Positions 8,019 to 16,804 are shown, numbered from the stretch's first letter. The stretch is 64,000 nt of DNA from Pontibacter burrus (GCF_010686685.1 NZ_JAAGWD010000003.1:434001-498000); one strand, 5' to 3'. Translations and numbers: made by a program. Notes: generated from the letters alone by a model not told the origin.

Positions 8019-10871
8019 TTATTTTACGGATGATGTTCCAACGGGATTTCCGTTCGTATCCAGCTCTACCAATTCGTAATTCAGTTTCTGCAATTCTGGC
8101 AACACGGTCTTCTTGTCACCAACTACCACAATGTGCATTTTATCTGATGGCAGGTGTTTGGCAGCCAGTGCATCGATCTCTTTCTTCGTGATCGTGTTCA
8201 GGATCTGCGTTTGCTTGGCTACGTAATCCTTCTTCAGGTCATACTCCAGAATGCGGCCCAGGAAGACGGCTTTCTGACCAGGCGTTTCGTACTTGCGGGC
8301 ATCAGACTGACCGATCGAGTTCTTCATGAACTGCAGTTCGGCTTCGGTAATACCTTTCGCTCTGAAATCGTTGATCTCTTTCATGAACTCCACTACAGAA
8401 GCAGCTGTCGCATCGGCACGAACACCGGCAGATGCCGTGAACGGACCAGCAAACTTGCTACCGCCAAAGCCTGAACGGGCTCCGTAAGTATAACCTTTGT
8501 CCTCGCGCAGGTTCAGGTTGATGCGGCTGTTGAAAGCACCACCCAATGCAAAGTTCATCAGCGATGCAGTCTTATAATATTCACCAGTAGCATCGTAAGG
8601 CATTGCTACATAACCAATTCTGATCTCAGACTGTGCTGCATCCGGCTTGTCTACAAAGTAGATCTTAGTTTTAGCTATTGCAGGCGTTTTTACATCAGCA
8701 GGGATGGTTACGTTTTTCTTTTCCCACTTCTTCAGGAAGTCCAGCTTGCCCATGATCTCTTTTTCAGAGATGTCGCCAACTACAACCAGGTCAGTTACAG
8801 AAGGAGAGAAGTTAGCCTTGTAGAACTGTTTCACGTCATCCAGTGTAATGCTGCTTACCGATTCTGTTGTACCGGAAGTAGGGATGGCCATGATGTGGTT
8901 CTCACCATAAAGCAGTTTGTTGTACACGCCGGTAGCAATGGCAGTTGGCTGTGTAGACTGGTTTGCGATGCCTTCCAGTTGCTGCTTCTTCAGACGCTCG
9001 AAATCATCCTGCGCAAACTTCGGACGGAACATACGCTCTTCCAGCAGGGCCAGCGTTTTATCCAGGTTCTTCTTCAGCGTCGATACCATGATGTAAGTAT
9101 CTTCTGTGCCTGAACCTATACGGATAGAGCTACCCAGTTTATCCAGCTCGCTGCTGAACTGCTCTGAGCTATAGTTCTCAGTGTCTTCGTTAAGCAGAGC
9201 TGCAGTAAGCGAGGAGATACCAGCTTTGCCAGGGTTAGCTGCAGACAGTCTGTGGCCACCGGCTATAGTTAACTGTAGTGTTACAGTTGGGATCTCATCA
9301 GATTTTGTACCGATCACTTCCAGGCCGTTCTTGAACTTTGCAGTGTAGTAGTTAGGCACGCTAACTGCTTTCGCCTGGCCTGCTGTAGGGCGCTTGCTGC
9401 GGTCAAAAGAATCAACAGCTTTAGTATACTTCAAGTTGCTATAGTCCTGTGGCTGTGCTACCGACTTAGAAGTATCAACTTTATAGTTATCAGCTTTCGC
9501 TATTAGCTCTGACTTGCCTTTTGGCACTACGCTCAGGATAACGGCAGACTTGCCTTTGATGTACTGGTTGTACACGCGCTGTACATCCGCTTTGGTAACA
9601 GCATTTATGCGGCGGATTTCTTCCTGAAGATAGTTCGGGTTGTTACGGAATGTCTCATAAGCAGCAAGCTGAGAAACTTTACCGCTTACGCTGGCCATTC
9701 TGTTCACCAGGCCCGACTCAGCAGAGGCTTTAAAACGCTGCAGGTCTTCGTCGGTAACACCACGAGTTTCAAACTCAGCAATAGACTGGCGAAGCAGCTC
9801 TTCTGTCTGAGCAAGGCTAGTGTTCGGGAAAGCCATTACAGAAATACCAAACTCGCCGGCAAGCTCAGAAGTTGAGTTAAATGCCGAAGCAGACATGGCT
9901 TTCTGGTTCTTCACAAAGTTCTTGTAGAAGATGGAGTTTCTGCCCTGGCCCAGGATCTCTGCCAATACACCCAGTGCAGCCTCGTCTTTATGACCAGCTT
10001 CAGGTGTTGGGTAAGTCATGCGCAGCATCGGGAAGCGTACATTGTCTTCGTAAGAAATGTAGCGGTCTTTTTCCAGTTTAACCGGCATTGGCTTCATGTC
10101 ATTCACGGCCGGGCCGGCAGGAATAGAGCCAAAATATTTCTCAACTAGCTTCACTACGTCAGCAGGGTTCACATCACCACCAACAGTTACAGTAGCGTTG
10201 TTTGGACCATACCAGCGCAGGAAGAAGTTTTTCAGGTCGTTTACGTTAACACGGTTCAGATCCTCGATGTAACCTATAGTTGTCCATGAATATGGGTGAC
10301 CAAATGGGTACAGGTTCTCCGAAGTTTTTTCGTACACCAGGCCATACGGACGGTTGTCATAGTTCTGGCCGCGTTCGTTTTTAACAGTCTCGCGCTGTAC
10401 TTCAAATTTCTGCTGTGTTACGGCATCCAGTAAAAAGCCCATACGGTCTGCTTCCAGCCACAGAGCGGTCTCCAGCTGGTTGCTTGGTACAGTTTCGAAA
10501 TAGTTCGTTCTGTCGCGGTTTGTAGTTCCGTTCAGGGTACCACCTGCATCCGATACAATCTTGAAGTGTTCCTCATCGGCAACGTTGTCTGAGCCCTGGA
10601 ACATCATGTGCTCAAAGAAGTGCGCAAAACCTGACTTACCAACCTCTTCGCGGGCCGAGCCTACGTGGTACGTAACGTCTACGTGTACTACCGGGTCAGA
10701 ATGGTCTTCGTGCACGATCAGGGTAAGACCGTTCGCGAGTTTATACTTTTCGTAAGGAATAACCAGCTCATCGCCTTTTTTGGTTACTTTCTCTACCAGT
10801 TTGGTCTGTGCCTCGGCAGCGCCTATTACGCTTGCTGTGAGCACAATACTCAACCCAATTTTTTGTAGCAT
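8019..10871 (-). CDS. M16 family zinc metallopeptidase, two-domain, secreted
   Basis: 950 residues with a signal peptide (ends AAEAQ, about residue 21). The N-terminal half has the inverted zinc motif HFFEH (84-88) and the downstream acidic segment ETALWLEADRMG that gives the third ligand, so it is the catalytic M16 domain. The second half (from about 510, YYTAKFKNGLEVIGTKSDE) repeats the fold but lacks HxxEH, like the inactive half of pitrilysin or the alpha subunit of processing peptidases. Length and architecture match the large periplasmic zinc proteases common in Bacteroidota. It probably degrades small peptides or protein fragments. It is monocistronic. Confidence 0.93.
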   Translation of the reverse strand: MLQKIGLSIVLTASVIGAAEAQTKLVEKVTKKGDELVIPYEKYKLANGLTLIVHEDHSDPVVHVDVTYHVGSAREEVGKSGFAHFFEHMMFQGSDNVADEEHFKIVSDAGGTLNGTTNRDRTNYFETVPSNQLETALWLEADRMGFLLDAVTQQKFEVQRETVKNERGQNYDNRPYGLVYEKTSENLYPFGHPYSWTTIGYIEDLNRVNVNDLKNFFLRWYGPNNATVTVGGDVNPADVVKLVEKYFGSIPAGPAVNDMKPMPVKLEKDRYISYEDNVRFPMLRMTYPTPEAGHKDEAALGVLAEILGQGRNSIFYKNFVKNQKAMSASAFNSTSELAGEFGISVMAFPNTSLAQTEELLRQSIAEFETRGVTDEDLQRFKASAESGLVNRMASVSGKVSQLAAYETFRNNPNYLQEEIRRINAVTKADVQRVYNQYIKGKSAVILSVVPKGKSELIAKADNYKVDTSKSVAQPQDYSNLKYTKAVDSFDRSKRPTAGQAKAVSVPNYYTAKFKNGLEVIGTKSDEIPTVTLQLTIAGGHRLSAANPGKAGISSLTAALLNEDTENYSSEQFSSELDKLGSSIRIGSGTEDTYIMVSTLKKNLDKTLALLEERMFRPKFAQDDFERLKKQQLEGIANQSTQPTAIATGVYNKLLYGENHIMAIPTSGTTESVSSITLDDVKQFYKANFSPSVTDLVVVGDISEKEIMGKLDFLKKWEKKNVTIPADVKTPAIAKTKIYFVDKPDAAQSEIRIGYVAMPYDATGEYYKTASLMNFALGGAFNSRINLNLREDKGYTYGARSGFGGSKFAGPFTASAGVRADATAASVVEFMKEINDFRAKGITEAELQFMKNSIGQSDARKYETPGQKAVFLGRILEYDLKKDYVAKQTQILNTITKKEIDALAAKHLPSDKMHIVVVGDKKTVLPELQKLNYELVELDTNGNPVGTSSVK

Positions 10872-10952
10872 AAGATTAGTTTTTAGTTATTGTTTGCTTT
10901 GACCAATATAGTGAAATGAAGTTTAATTTACTATGTTAAAATAGACCAAATC

Positions 10953-11357
10953 CTATTTTGTATCGACCAAAACCTGGCGTGCAAACATAACCGATACCGT
11001 GAGGGTAAGCAGCGAGATGATCAGCATAGCGGTTGTGAGCAGAAATGCCATGCCAGACGTTTCGGTAGCAGCCGAATCGCCGCTTTGCTGCACCATGGCA
11101 AGCAGCTTTATGAAATAGGTTGCAGAGCGCCAGGCTAGCAGTATAGTTAGTAAACCTGCTTCGGCGGCACCTAAAAAGAATGCCCAGCGCTTGCCGCGTT
11201 TTAAAAAGTGCCCGGCCGTAAGCGCCAGAAAGCCGCCGATGCCACCGGTTATAAGTGCCGTGTTGGCCTGCTCGCCGGCTATGTCCACAGCCACGGCGCC
11301 GCACCCAATCAGGAATGCCCCGTAAAAAGCATACAGGTACGAAATGTTTTTATGCAT
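10953..11357 (-). CDS. Small polytopic membrane protein
   Basis: 134 residues with four hydrophobic segments: about 8-27, 33-51, 58-77 and 103-125. Gly-rich first helices (GAFLIGCGAVAV, TGGIGGFLALTAGHFLKRGK) recall the TMEM14/UPF0136 fold, but the match is weak by eye and I do not assign it. A short hydrophilic loop with QQSGDSAATETSG joins helices 3 and 4. An overlapping minus-strand frame of similar length (10936-11304) lacks hydrophobic organisation and is taken as a shadow. It lies 80 bp upstream of the M16 gene on the same strand; whether they share a transcript is unclear. Confidence 0.65.
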   Translation of the reverse strand: MHKNISYLYAFYGAFLIGCGAVAVDIAGEQANTALITGGIGGFLALTAGHFLKRGKRWAFFLGAAEAGLLTILLAWRSATYFIKLLAMVQQSGDSAATETSGMAFLLTTAMLIISLLTLTVSVMFARQVLVDTK

Positions 11358-11484
11358 GATAACTATAGTTAAACGTTAGCGCCTGCAAATTAACAGGTGT
11401 AGCCAAATGTACATCATAAAGTAACAATTACCGCTACAACTTTTGCTGGTAGCTATAGTATGAAGTGCAGGTAAAGTAAACAGA

Positions 11485-12564
11485 ATGGGAAATAAGAACG
11501 AGATACATAACTTGCACGGCGACCCTGTCATGTCTGCTGAGGCTGCGGGACTGCGCTATACCTCGGATGAGCGGCCGGGCTATGCCCGCAAAAAGTCAGG
11601 CAAAGGCTACCAGTTCCTGAACGCGAAGGGAGAAAAGATAACTGACGAGAAAGTGCTGCAGCGACTGAATAAGCTGGTAATACCACCCGCCTGGACCGAA
11701 GTATGGATCTGCCCGAATGCTAAGGGGCATCTGCAGGCAACTGGTCGCGATGCCAAAGGCCGGAAACAATATATCTACCACCCGGAATGGAACAAATCCC
11801 GCAATGTAACCAAGTTCGGGCGCATGCTCTCGTTTGGGAAAGCACTGCCAAAGCTGCGTGCCCGGATCAAGGAAGATATTCAGGCCAGGAACCTGGACCG
11901 GCGGAAGGTAACAGCATTGGTGCTCTCTATTATGGATAATGCCCTGATCCGGATCGGTAACAGGCAGTACGCCAAAGCCAACGATTCGTACGGCCTGACC
12001 ACCATGCGCGACAAGCACGTGAAAATAAACGGCAGCCAGGTAAAATTCACGTTCCGGGGTAAGAAAGGAGTGGAGCACGACATAGACCTGAAAGACCGCC
12101 GGCTAGCGCAGCTGGTAAAGAAGTGTAAGGATATTCCGGGCTATGATCTGTTTCAGTATTACGATGAGAACGGGGAGCGACAGGTGCTGGAATCTGGTGA
12201 CGTAAATGCCTACCTGCGCGAAGCAACCAACCAGCCTTTTACAGCCAAGGATTTCCGGACATGGGGTGGCTCAGTGCGCATGGTAAAGTGCCTGGAAAAC
12301 GTGCTGGAAGAAAACCCTGAACTGGAGAAAGAAAAAGCCATTAAAGCAGCCGTGAAAGATGTGGCAAAGGGCCTGGGAAATACGCCAACTGTGTGCAGCA
12401 AATACTACATTCACCCCGAGGTAGTGAATATGTTCCGGGAAGATAAACTGCTGAACTACCTGCGCAATCACGACGCTACCAAATCTAAGAACGAGTACTT
12501 ATCCGGAACCGAAGAGCTGGTGCTGAAGATGTTACAGCGAGTTAAGAAGTTAGAAAGTTTGTAA
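11485..12564 (+). CDS. DNA topoisomerase IB (poxvirus/bacterial type)
   Basis: 359 residues, typical of bacterial type IB topoisomerases. The N-terminal domain includes the conserved VIPPAWTEVWICPN and GHLQATGRDAKGRKQYIYHP. The catalytic domain has the Arg/Lys region (ALIRIGNRQYAKANDSYGLTTM) and the nucleophilic tyrosine in CSKYYIHPEV (Tyr308). It relaxes supercoils of either sign via a 3'-phosphotyrosyl intermediate. Relatives are scattered in bacteria, suggesting transfer, and often accompany DNA-stress genes. The final codons (VKKLESL) and stop are embedded in an 8-bp tandem repeat that runs on past the gene. Confidence 0.92.
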   Translation: MGNKNEIHNLHGDPVMSAEAAGLRYTSDERPGYARKKSGKGYQFLNAKGEKITDEKVLQRLNKLVIPPAWTEVWICPNAKGHLQATGRDAKGRKQYIYHPEWNKSRNVTKFGRMLSFGKALPKLRARIKEDIQARNLDRRKVTALVLSIMDNALIRIGNRQYAKANDSYGLTTMRDKHVKINGSQVKFTFRGKKGVEHDIDLKDRRLAQLVKKCKDIPGYDLFQYYDENGERQVLESGDVNAYLREATNQPFTAKDFRTWGGSVRMVKCLENVLEENPELEKEKAIKAAVKDVAKGLGNTPTVCSKYYIHPEVVNMFREDKLLNYLRNHDATKSKNEYLSGTEELVLKMLQRVKKLESL

Positions 12565-12587
12565 GTTCGAAAGTTAAGGAGTTTTGG
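12540..12587. repeat. Octanucleotide tandem repeat across the topoisomerase IB stop codon
   Basis: Six 8-bp units in exact phase: AGTTAAGA, AGTTAGAA, AGTTTGTA, AGTTCGAA, AGTTAAGG, AGTTTTGG. The topoisomerase stop (12562-12564) falls at the end of the third unit, so the last seven codons are made from repeat DNA. Same family as 2112, 19821 and 32495. Confidence 0.85.
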
Positions 12588-12610
12588 AAGGCACATGTAG
12601 AGACTTTTAG

Positions 12611-12630
12611 AGACGCAATACATTGTGTCT
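12611..12630. repeat. Short palindromic element (AGACGCAA hairpin)
   Basis: AGACGCAA, loop TACA, TTGTGTCT: an 8-bp stem with one G-U pair, preceded by a partial direct copy (GTAGAGAC at 12598-12605). It resembles the dispersed GTAGAGACG-type hairpins known from other bacteria, notably cyanobacteria. It lacks a T-tract, so it is a poor terminator. Confidence 0.45.
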
Positions 12631-12760
12631 TAAACTATAGCAGACCTAACAATTAATAATTTAACCATTCAGCCATCAATCCATTCAACCAATCAACTAT
12701 AGATTCAAAATAACATTTATAGTTTGATCTGGTTAAACTATAGTTTACATTTTAACGCCC

Positions 12761-13798
12761 ATGGAAATAGGAATCACGACTTTTGTAGAGAATACGCCCG
12801 ACCCGACAAACGGCAACCTATTGCCCCCGCACCAGCGACTAAAGAACCTGATGGAAGAAATAGAGCTGGCTGATCAGGTGGGGCTTGATGTGTTTGGTAT
12901 CGGGGAACATCATCGTTCGGATTACCTGGTTTCTTCGCCGGCTATTGTGCTGGCGGCAGCGGCTGTTAAAACTAAAAATATTAAGCTATCCAGCGCCGTA
13001 ACGGTGCTTAGCTCCGACGACCCGGTTCGGGTTTTCCAGGATTTTGCACACGTAGATTTGCTATCGGAAGGCAGGGCGGAGATTATGGCTGGGCGTGGTT
13101 CTTTTATAGAGTCCTTCCCGCTTTTCGGCAACGACCTGAAGGACTACGATACGCTTTTCTCAGAAAAACTGGATCTGCTGATAAAACTGAACAAAAGTGA
13201 GAAAATTACCTGGAGCGGAAAGCACCGGCCATCCATCGAAAACCGTGGTGTTTACCCAAGACCTTACCAGAAAGAGCTTCCGATATGGGTAGCAGTAGGC
13301 GGTACACCAGAATCGGTTGTTCGTGCGTCGAGCAAAGGCTTACCTATGATGTTGGCCATTATTGGCGGCATGCCCGACCGTTTTGTGCCTTTCACCAATC
13401 TTTATAAACAAACCTATAAATCTGCAGGGCACACAGCTCCAATGCAACTTGGTATAAACTCCCATGGTTATATTGCTGAAGACTCGCAAAAAGCGGCTGA
13501 TGAATTTTACGGACCGTATGCGCAGGTAATGAGCAAACTGGGGCGGGAGAGAGGCTGGTCGCCGATGAGCCGTGATCATTACGAAGCTATGCGTGCGCCC
13601 CAAGGATCACTGTTAGTAGGCAGCCCGCAGCAGGTGATAGATAAGATACTTTACGAGCATGAGCTGTTCGGCAATACCCGTTTCCTGCTTCAGTTCAGCG
13701 TAGGCACTATTCCGCATGACAAAATGCTGCGCGCCATAGAACTGCTCGGAACTATAGTTGCCCCTGCAGTAAAAAAGGCCGTCGGAAAGAAAGACTAA
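12761..13798 (+). CDS. Luciferase-like (LLM class) flavin-dependent oxidoreductase
   Basis: 345 residues with the TIM-barrel signature of bacterial luciferase-like monooxygenases: [23 protein letters not shown] near the N-terminus, [14 protein letters not shown], and the [15 protein letters not shown] / GLPMML region that contacts flavin. The full-length match starts at the ATG, with METxGxT-like [15 protein letters not shown]. It would use FMNH2 or F420-like cofactor for an unknown organic substrate; in this phylum FMN is likelier. The upstream 196 bp carry the octamer repeat, a hairpin and three CTATAG palindromes. A convergent DUF421 gene follows with no clear terminator between. Confidence 0.9.
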   Translation: MEIGITTFVENTPDPTNGNLLPPHQRLKNLMEEIELADQVGLDVFGIGEHHRSDYLVSSPAIVLAAAAVKTKNIKLSSAVTVLSSDDPVRVFQDFAHVDLLSEGRAEIMAGRGSFIESFPLFGNDLKDYDTLFSEKLDLLIKLNKSEKITWSGKHRPSIENRGVYPRPYQKELPIWVAVGGTPESVVRASSKGLPMMLAIIGGMPDRFVPFTNLYKQTYKSAGHTAPMQLGINSHGYIAEDSQKAADEFYGPYAQVMSKLGRERGWSPMSRDHYEAMRAPQGSLLVGSPQQVIDKILYEHELFGNTRFLLQFSVGTIPHDKMLRAIELLGTIVAPAVKKAVGKKD

Positions 13799-13833
13799 TA
13801 CAAATTATAAGGCAGTTTTTACAAGTGGCAAAG

Positions 13834-14664
13834 TACTATAGTTTACCTGTAGCTGCCTATAGTTTAGTTTATTCATATCAAGTCTAGTGGGCAAAAGTAT
13901 AATGTAGATCACAGGCAAAGGAGTCACGGTAAATGGATACTATAGTTTGCCGCGGCTTTTTCTGCTATAGTTTAGATTAAAACAGCTTCGGCTTAATCTT
14001 TTCTGATGATGCTGATTCTGCCATCTCCTTCTACATAAGCGGCTTTCACCTGCTCAACATGTTCGATCTGTTCTTTGCGAAGGCTTTCCTTCAGCTCTTC
14101 TTCTGTAATGTATTCGCGGCGCATATTTCGTTTCAGCAGCTTGCCGTCCTTTATGATTTGTAAAGCCGGGGCCGAGAAGATCTTTTCTATAAACTTTACC
14201 CGAAAGCTTAGCCAGTTTACGCTATAGTTTAAGAGCATTAAGGTCGTGATTACTATAAAGCCTTCAGTTATAGATTTATAACCTCCCAGAGAGTGCGTGG
14301 CAGCTTCTGCAATCAGGATCACGAAGATCAGGTCCATCATGGCCAGTTCGCCTCCGGTGCGGCGGGGTAGCACACGCAGCAGCAGTAAAATACCTAGGTA
14401 CATAAGTGCACCTCTTATTATCAGTTCTGCAACCGGTGTTTTAAGGTGAAAAAGTGCAGCAAAATCAATCTTCAGTAGTTCCATAGCAAGCTCAACTATA
14501 AGCTGCGCTGCCTATTTTTTAGCAAAAAGGCAGTACAGTAATAGCTATAGTTTGCAAGTGCATACGCAGGTTTGTTCCGTAGGGCTGCCTGACATTGCAT
14601 GCAGAAATGCGTCTATAGTTGAAGCCAGCAATTGCATCAGCAAATTTCTAAGGAGTAACTATAG
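13834..14664. repeat. Cluster of CTATAG(TT) palindromic words
   Basis: Copies of the over-represented word CTATAG, mostly as CTATAGTT, lie at about 13834, 13856, 13938, 13964, 14221, 14544, 14611 and 14657. Most are in the two non-coding gaps flanking the DUF421 gene, one is inside it. Perfect AACTATAGTT copies elsewhere are at 4263, 7939, 11361, 12736, 13750, 18860, 18955, 22193 and 35488. Their spacing is irregular, so this is a dispersed word and not a tandem array. Confidence 0.7.
13993..14484 (-). CDS. DUF421 (YetF/YrbG-type) membrane protein
   Basis: 163 residues with two to three N-terminal transmembrane segments (from about 20 to 85: ALMYLGILLLLRVLPRRTGG, LIFVILIAEAATHSLGG, FIVITTLMLLNYSVNWLSF), then a cytoplasmic part with the family hallmark LQIIKDGKLLKRNMRREYIT and EELKESLRKEQIEHVEQVKAAYVE. 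This is the short form of DUF421, whose members are inner-membrane proteins of uncertain function; some Bacillus relatives act at sporulation or in lipid quality control. It is flanked by gaps unusually rich in CTATAG words. Confidence 0.88.
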   Translation of the reverse strand: MELLKIDFAALFHLKTPVAELIIRGALMYLGILLLLRVLPRRTGGELAMMDLIFVILIAEAATHSLGGYKSITEGFIVITTLMLLNYSVNWLSFRVKFIEKIFSAPALQIIKDGKLLKRNMRREYITEEELKESLRKEQIEHVEQVKAAYVEGDGRISIIRKD

Positions 14665-14680
14665 GTTTACCTGAAGGTAC

Positions 14681-15127
14681 TTAATCCTCTATGGCCTCGA
14701 TGCCAAGTTGCTTTAACCGTTCCAGGTGTTCTTTCATGGCATTAAGCTGCTCTGGGGAGTGCCCTTGCCAGTCAGCAACTTCACCCACAACCCGAATTGG
14801 ACTGCGTGTACGGTAGGATTTGGTCGGATTTCCGGGGAATTTCTTGTCTGTCAGGTTGGGATCGTCTTCAATCGGGCCGGTTGGCTCAACAATGTAAATT
14901 CTGCCTCGTCCTTCGCCCTGTGCAAGTTCGGCTCCCCAGGTAGCCGCATCCAGGGTGGCAGTAAGGTAAACGTACGCCGCTTTCCTGCGCTGACCATAGT
15001 TCGAACTATAGCCGGTCTCAATCAGGTCTCCTGTATTAAGATTTGCTTTGGTGCCATGGTAATATGTTTCAGCACGCTGGTCGTTGTTTGCGGCTCCTGA
15101 TGTACCCTCACTGTTGGTTTTTTCCAT
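14681..15127 (-). CDS. arr: NAD(+)-rifampin ADP-ribosyltransferase
   Basis: 148 residues. The core from TYYHGTKANLNTGDLI through YLTATLDAATWGAELAQG, GRIYIVEPTGPIEDDPN and DKKFPGNPTKSYR is nearly the family consensus. The catalytic triad known from the mycobacterial enzyme maps to His24, Tyr54 and Asp89, all present. It moves ADP-ribose from NAD to the C23 hydroxyl of rifamycins, inactivating them. There is a short Asn/Ser-rich N-terminal extension of about 18 residues. No integron attC site or transposase is visible, so this looks like a resident or anciently acquired chromosomal copy. It sits beside an AT-rich accessory stretch. Confidence 0.93.
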   Translation of the reverse strand: MEKTNSEGTSGAANNDQRAETYYHGTKANLNTGDLIETGYSSNYGQRRKAAYVYLTATLDAATWGAELAQGEGRGRIYIVEPTGPIEDDPNLTDKKFPGNPTKSYRTRSPIRVVGEVADWQGHSPEQLNAMKEHLERLKQLGIEAIED

Positions 15128-15183
15128 AGGTATGATTGGCTATTTTTGTTAAGGCGGGCAATTAATACTGCTGTAAAACGGCT

Positions 15184-15552
15184 TTACTTTGCCGTATTTT
15201 CTTTTACCCTAAAGGCTACAATTTGCTTGATCAACTCATACGGAATCGGTTTGTCTACTGGAAATTGTACGGAGCCTTTTCCCTGTTTGTACACCGAAAG
15301 CTGATCCTTGAATTCTGCATGTCCTGAAGGAGTGGCGTAAAACCCGATATGCGATTTGAAAGCCGCAAAATAGACCAGCGGTTTTCCGTTCAGTTTATAG
15401 GCTGGCATTCCATAAGCAATTCCCTCCATGGCGTCTGGTGCAGTTTCAATAATTGTAGCACGAACCTTTTCCAATATGGTTTGCACGTCTTCAGAGAATA
15501 GTTTGATGTATTCGTCTGCAGTTTTAAAGTCAGTTTTTATATGGTTTTGCAA
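15184..15552 (-). CDS. DUF1801 (YdhG-like) protein
   Basis: 122 residues matching DUF1801: DEYIKLFSEDVQTILEKVRATI, PDAMEGIAYGMPAY, and KPLVYFAAFKSHIGFYATP. Bacillus YdhG/Fra is an iron chaperone of this fold; most members are unassigned. The only start that keeps the whole domain is TTG at 15552, since the in-frame upstream sequence meets a stop with no ATG. It lies 56 bp upstream of arr on the same strand, so it could share its mRNA. Confidence 0.8.
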   Translation of the reverse strand: MQNHIKTDFKTADEYIKLFSEDVQTILEKVRATIIETAPDAMEGIAYGMPAYKLNGKPLVYFAAFKSHIGFYATPSGHAEFKDQLSVYKQGKGSVQFPVDKPIPYELIKQIVAFRVKENTAK

Positions 15553-15693
15553 GTGCTTGATGGAGTACTTACTGGTTACTTATATAGCTGCATATGGAAC
15601 CCTCACTGCGTTTATTTCAGGAATTTATTCTCTTATAAGCTTGATCGCAGTACCAATTTCATCAACAAAGGCATGTAAATAAGCAGGTAATTT

Positions 15694-16110
15694 TTATTTA
15701 TTTGAGTTTATCACCCAGAATTTTTTAACTCCATTATCTGAGTATTCGAAATAGAGCTTGTCCTGTTTGACATCAGTAAAAGTGCCTATTTTGCCACTTT
15801 GTGATTGAAGAAGCTGCTGTGGTATTTTTGCAGTTACTGTGCTTACCTGTTGATACTTGTCTCTGCTTAGCTCTATATAGTCGCCATTGTGAAAGGTATT
15901 AAAAGGTGGATAGTATGCTGTTTCCTCCTTGTATTGAAAAAGGCTCTTGTTTTCTAGCTTATATACTGTGATGCATTCCCCACTTTTACATTTACCATAA
16001 AGCAGACCAAACACAAAATAGTCAGGCTCAGCATCCTGTTTTGCCGTGAATGCAGAAGCATAAAAACATAAAAGAACGATAAGTGTGAGGTAGAGCTTCT
16101 TTAACTTCAT
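15694..16110 (-). CDS. Hypothetical secreted protein
   Basis: 138 residues with a clear signal peptide (KLYLTLIVLLCFYASAFTAKQ). The mature protein is mixed beta-rich with two cysteines close together (KCKSGEC, about 40-46), which could form a disulfide. I do not recognise a family. It lies in AT-rich DNA between arr/DUF1801 and another orphan gene. It is probably envelope-located. Confidence 0.6.
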   Translation of the reverse strand: MKLKKLYLTLIVLLCFYASAFTAKQDAEPDYFVFGLLYGKCKSGECITVYKLENKSLFQYKEETAYYPPFNTFHNGDYIELSRDKYQQVSTVTAKIPQQLLQSQSGKIGTFTDVKQDKLYFEYSDNGVKKFWVINSNK

Positions 16111-16228
16111 ATTTTGGGTTGTTTTTGATCTTGCTTAACAGTCCCGTATAAACGACGCGCTAGGCCATCTGCCGTTGCGTGACGTTCATACAATGTTGGT
16201 GGTTGTAGTTTTATACCTATTACTAATA

Positions 16229-16636
16229 TTACATATTGTCAGTATAGAACATAACAGACACACAAATAGATAAAGCTGTAAAGAGAAATAGAAAGGCAAT
16301 GATATTTCCTTTAACATAATCCTCTTCAGGTAGATATATTTTGTATAGCAAATCGTTTGGAATTGATAGCTTATAAACACAAAACGTACTAATTCCCCAT
16401 AGAATGAAAAATACAATTAAATAGGCATCAGTAATAAACGTCCTTAAACTCGCATGTCCATATAAAACTAGTCCAACTTCTAGCAAAGTTAATAACAGAA
16501 ACACTATGGCCACACCAACTACTGACCTTGCCCAAAACCCGCTTAGCCAGCTATCTTCCCTCTTTCTGTATCTACAGTAAAGTGCAACAACCATTAGGTT
16601 TAATTTATTTAACTCACCTTCATCATATTTATTCAT
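16229..16636 (-). CDS. Hypothetical membrane protein with three hydrophobic segments
   Basis: 135 residues. A basic, polar N-terminus of about 35 residues (YCRYRKREDSWLSGFWARS) is followed by transmembrane segments near 38-60, 66-88 and 111-131; the second and third are separated by a polar acidic loop (IPNDLLYKIYLPEEDYVKG). No family is recognised. The composition is AT-rich, like its downstream neighbour, and it has no close partner. A minus-strand frame overlapping its 3' end (16186-16416) is rejected. Confidence 0.55.
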   Translation of the reverse strand: MNKYDEGELNKLNLMVVALYCRYRKREDSWLSGFWARSVVGVAIVFLLLTLLEVGLVLYGHASLRTFITDAYLIVFFILWGISTFCVYKLSIPNDLLYKIYLPEEDYVKGNIIAFLFLFTALSICVSVMFYTDNM

Positions 16637-16783
16637 TTTAATTTTGTTTTATATTACCGAAACTATGGTATATCAGGAGTACCTACTCCTGTTATCTTCT
16701 CTATGTATAGAGTTTTTTAAAATCCTTTTAGCGAAGTAAGGATAAAATATAACACTATTTTATAGAACCTTATACAAAAAAAA

Positions 16784-16804
16784 CAGCTACCGGAGAGGCA
16801 GCTG
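16784..16804 (-). terminator. Rho-independent terminator of pgi
   Basis: An 8-bp stem (CAGCTGCC / GGTAGCTG read on the minus strand, one G-U) followed by seven T, 25 bp past the pgi stop. Confidence 0.8.

Noticed and set aside
10936-11304. 122-codon minus-strand frame beside the small membrane protein
   Set aside because: Overlaps the 134-codon frame in another phase, is rich in Arg, Gly and His, and has no hydrophobic pattern; read as a shadow.
11596-12078. 160-codon minus-strand frame inside topoisomerase IB
   Set aside because: Antisense to a gene with a complete catalytic domain; no supporting motifs.
15428-15682. 84-codon plus-strand frame across DUF1801 and its upstream gap
   Set aside because: Antisense to DUF1801; low-complexity serine/isoleucine sequence.
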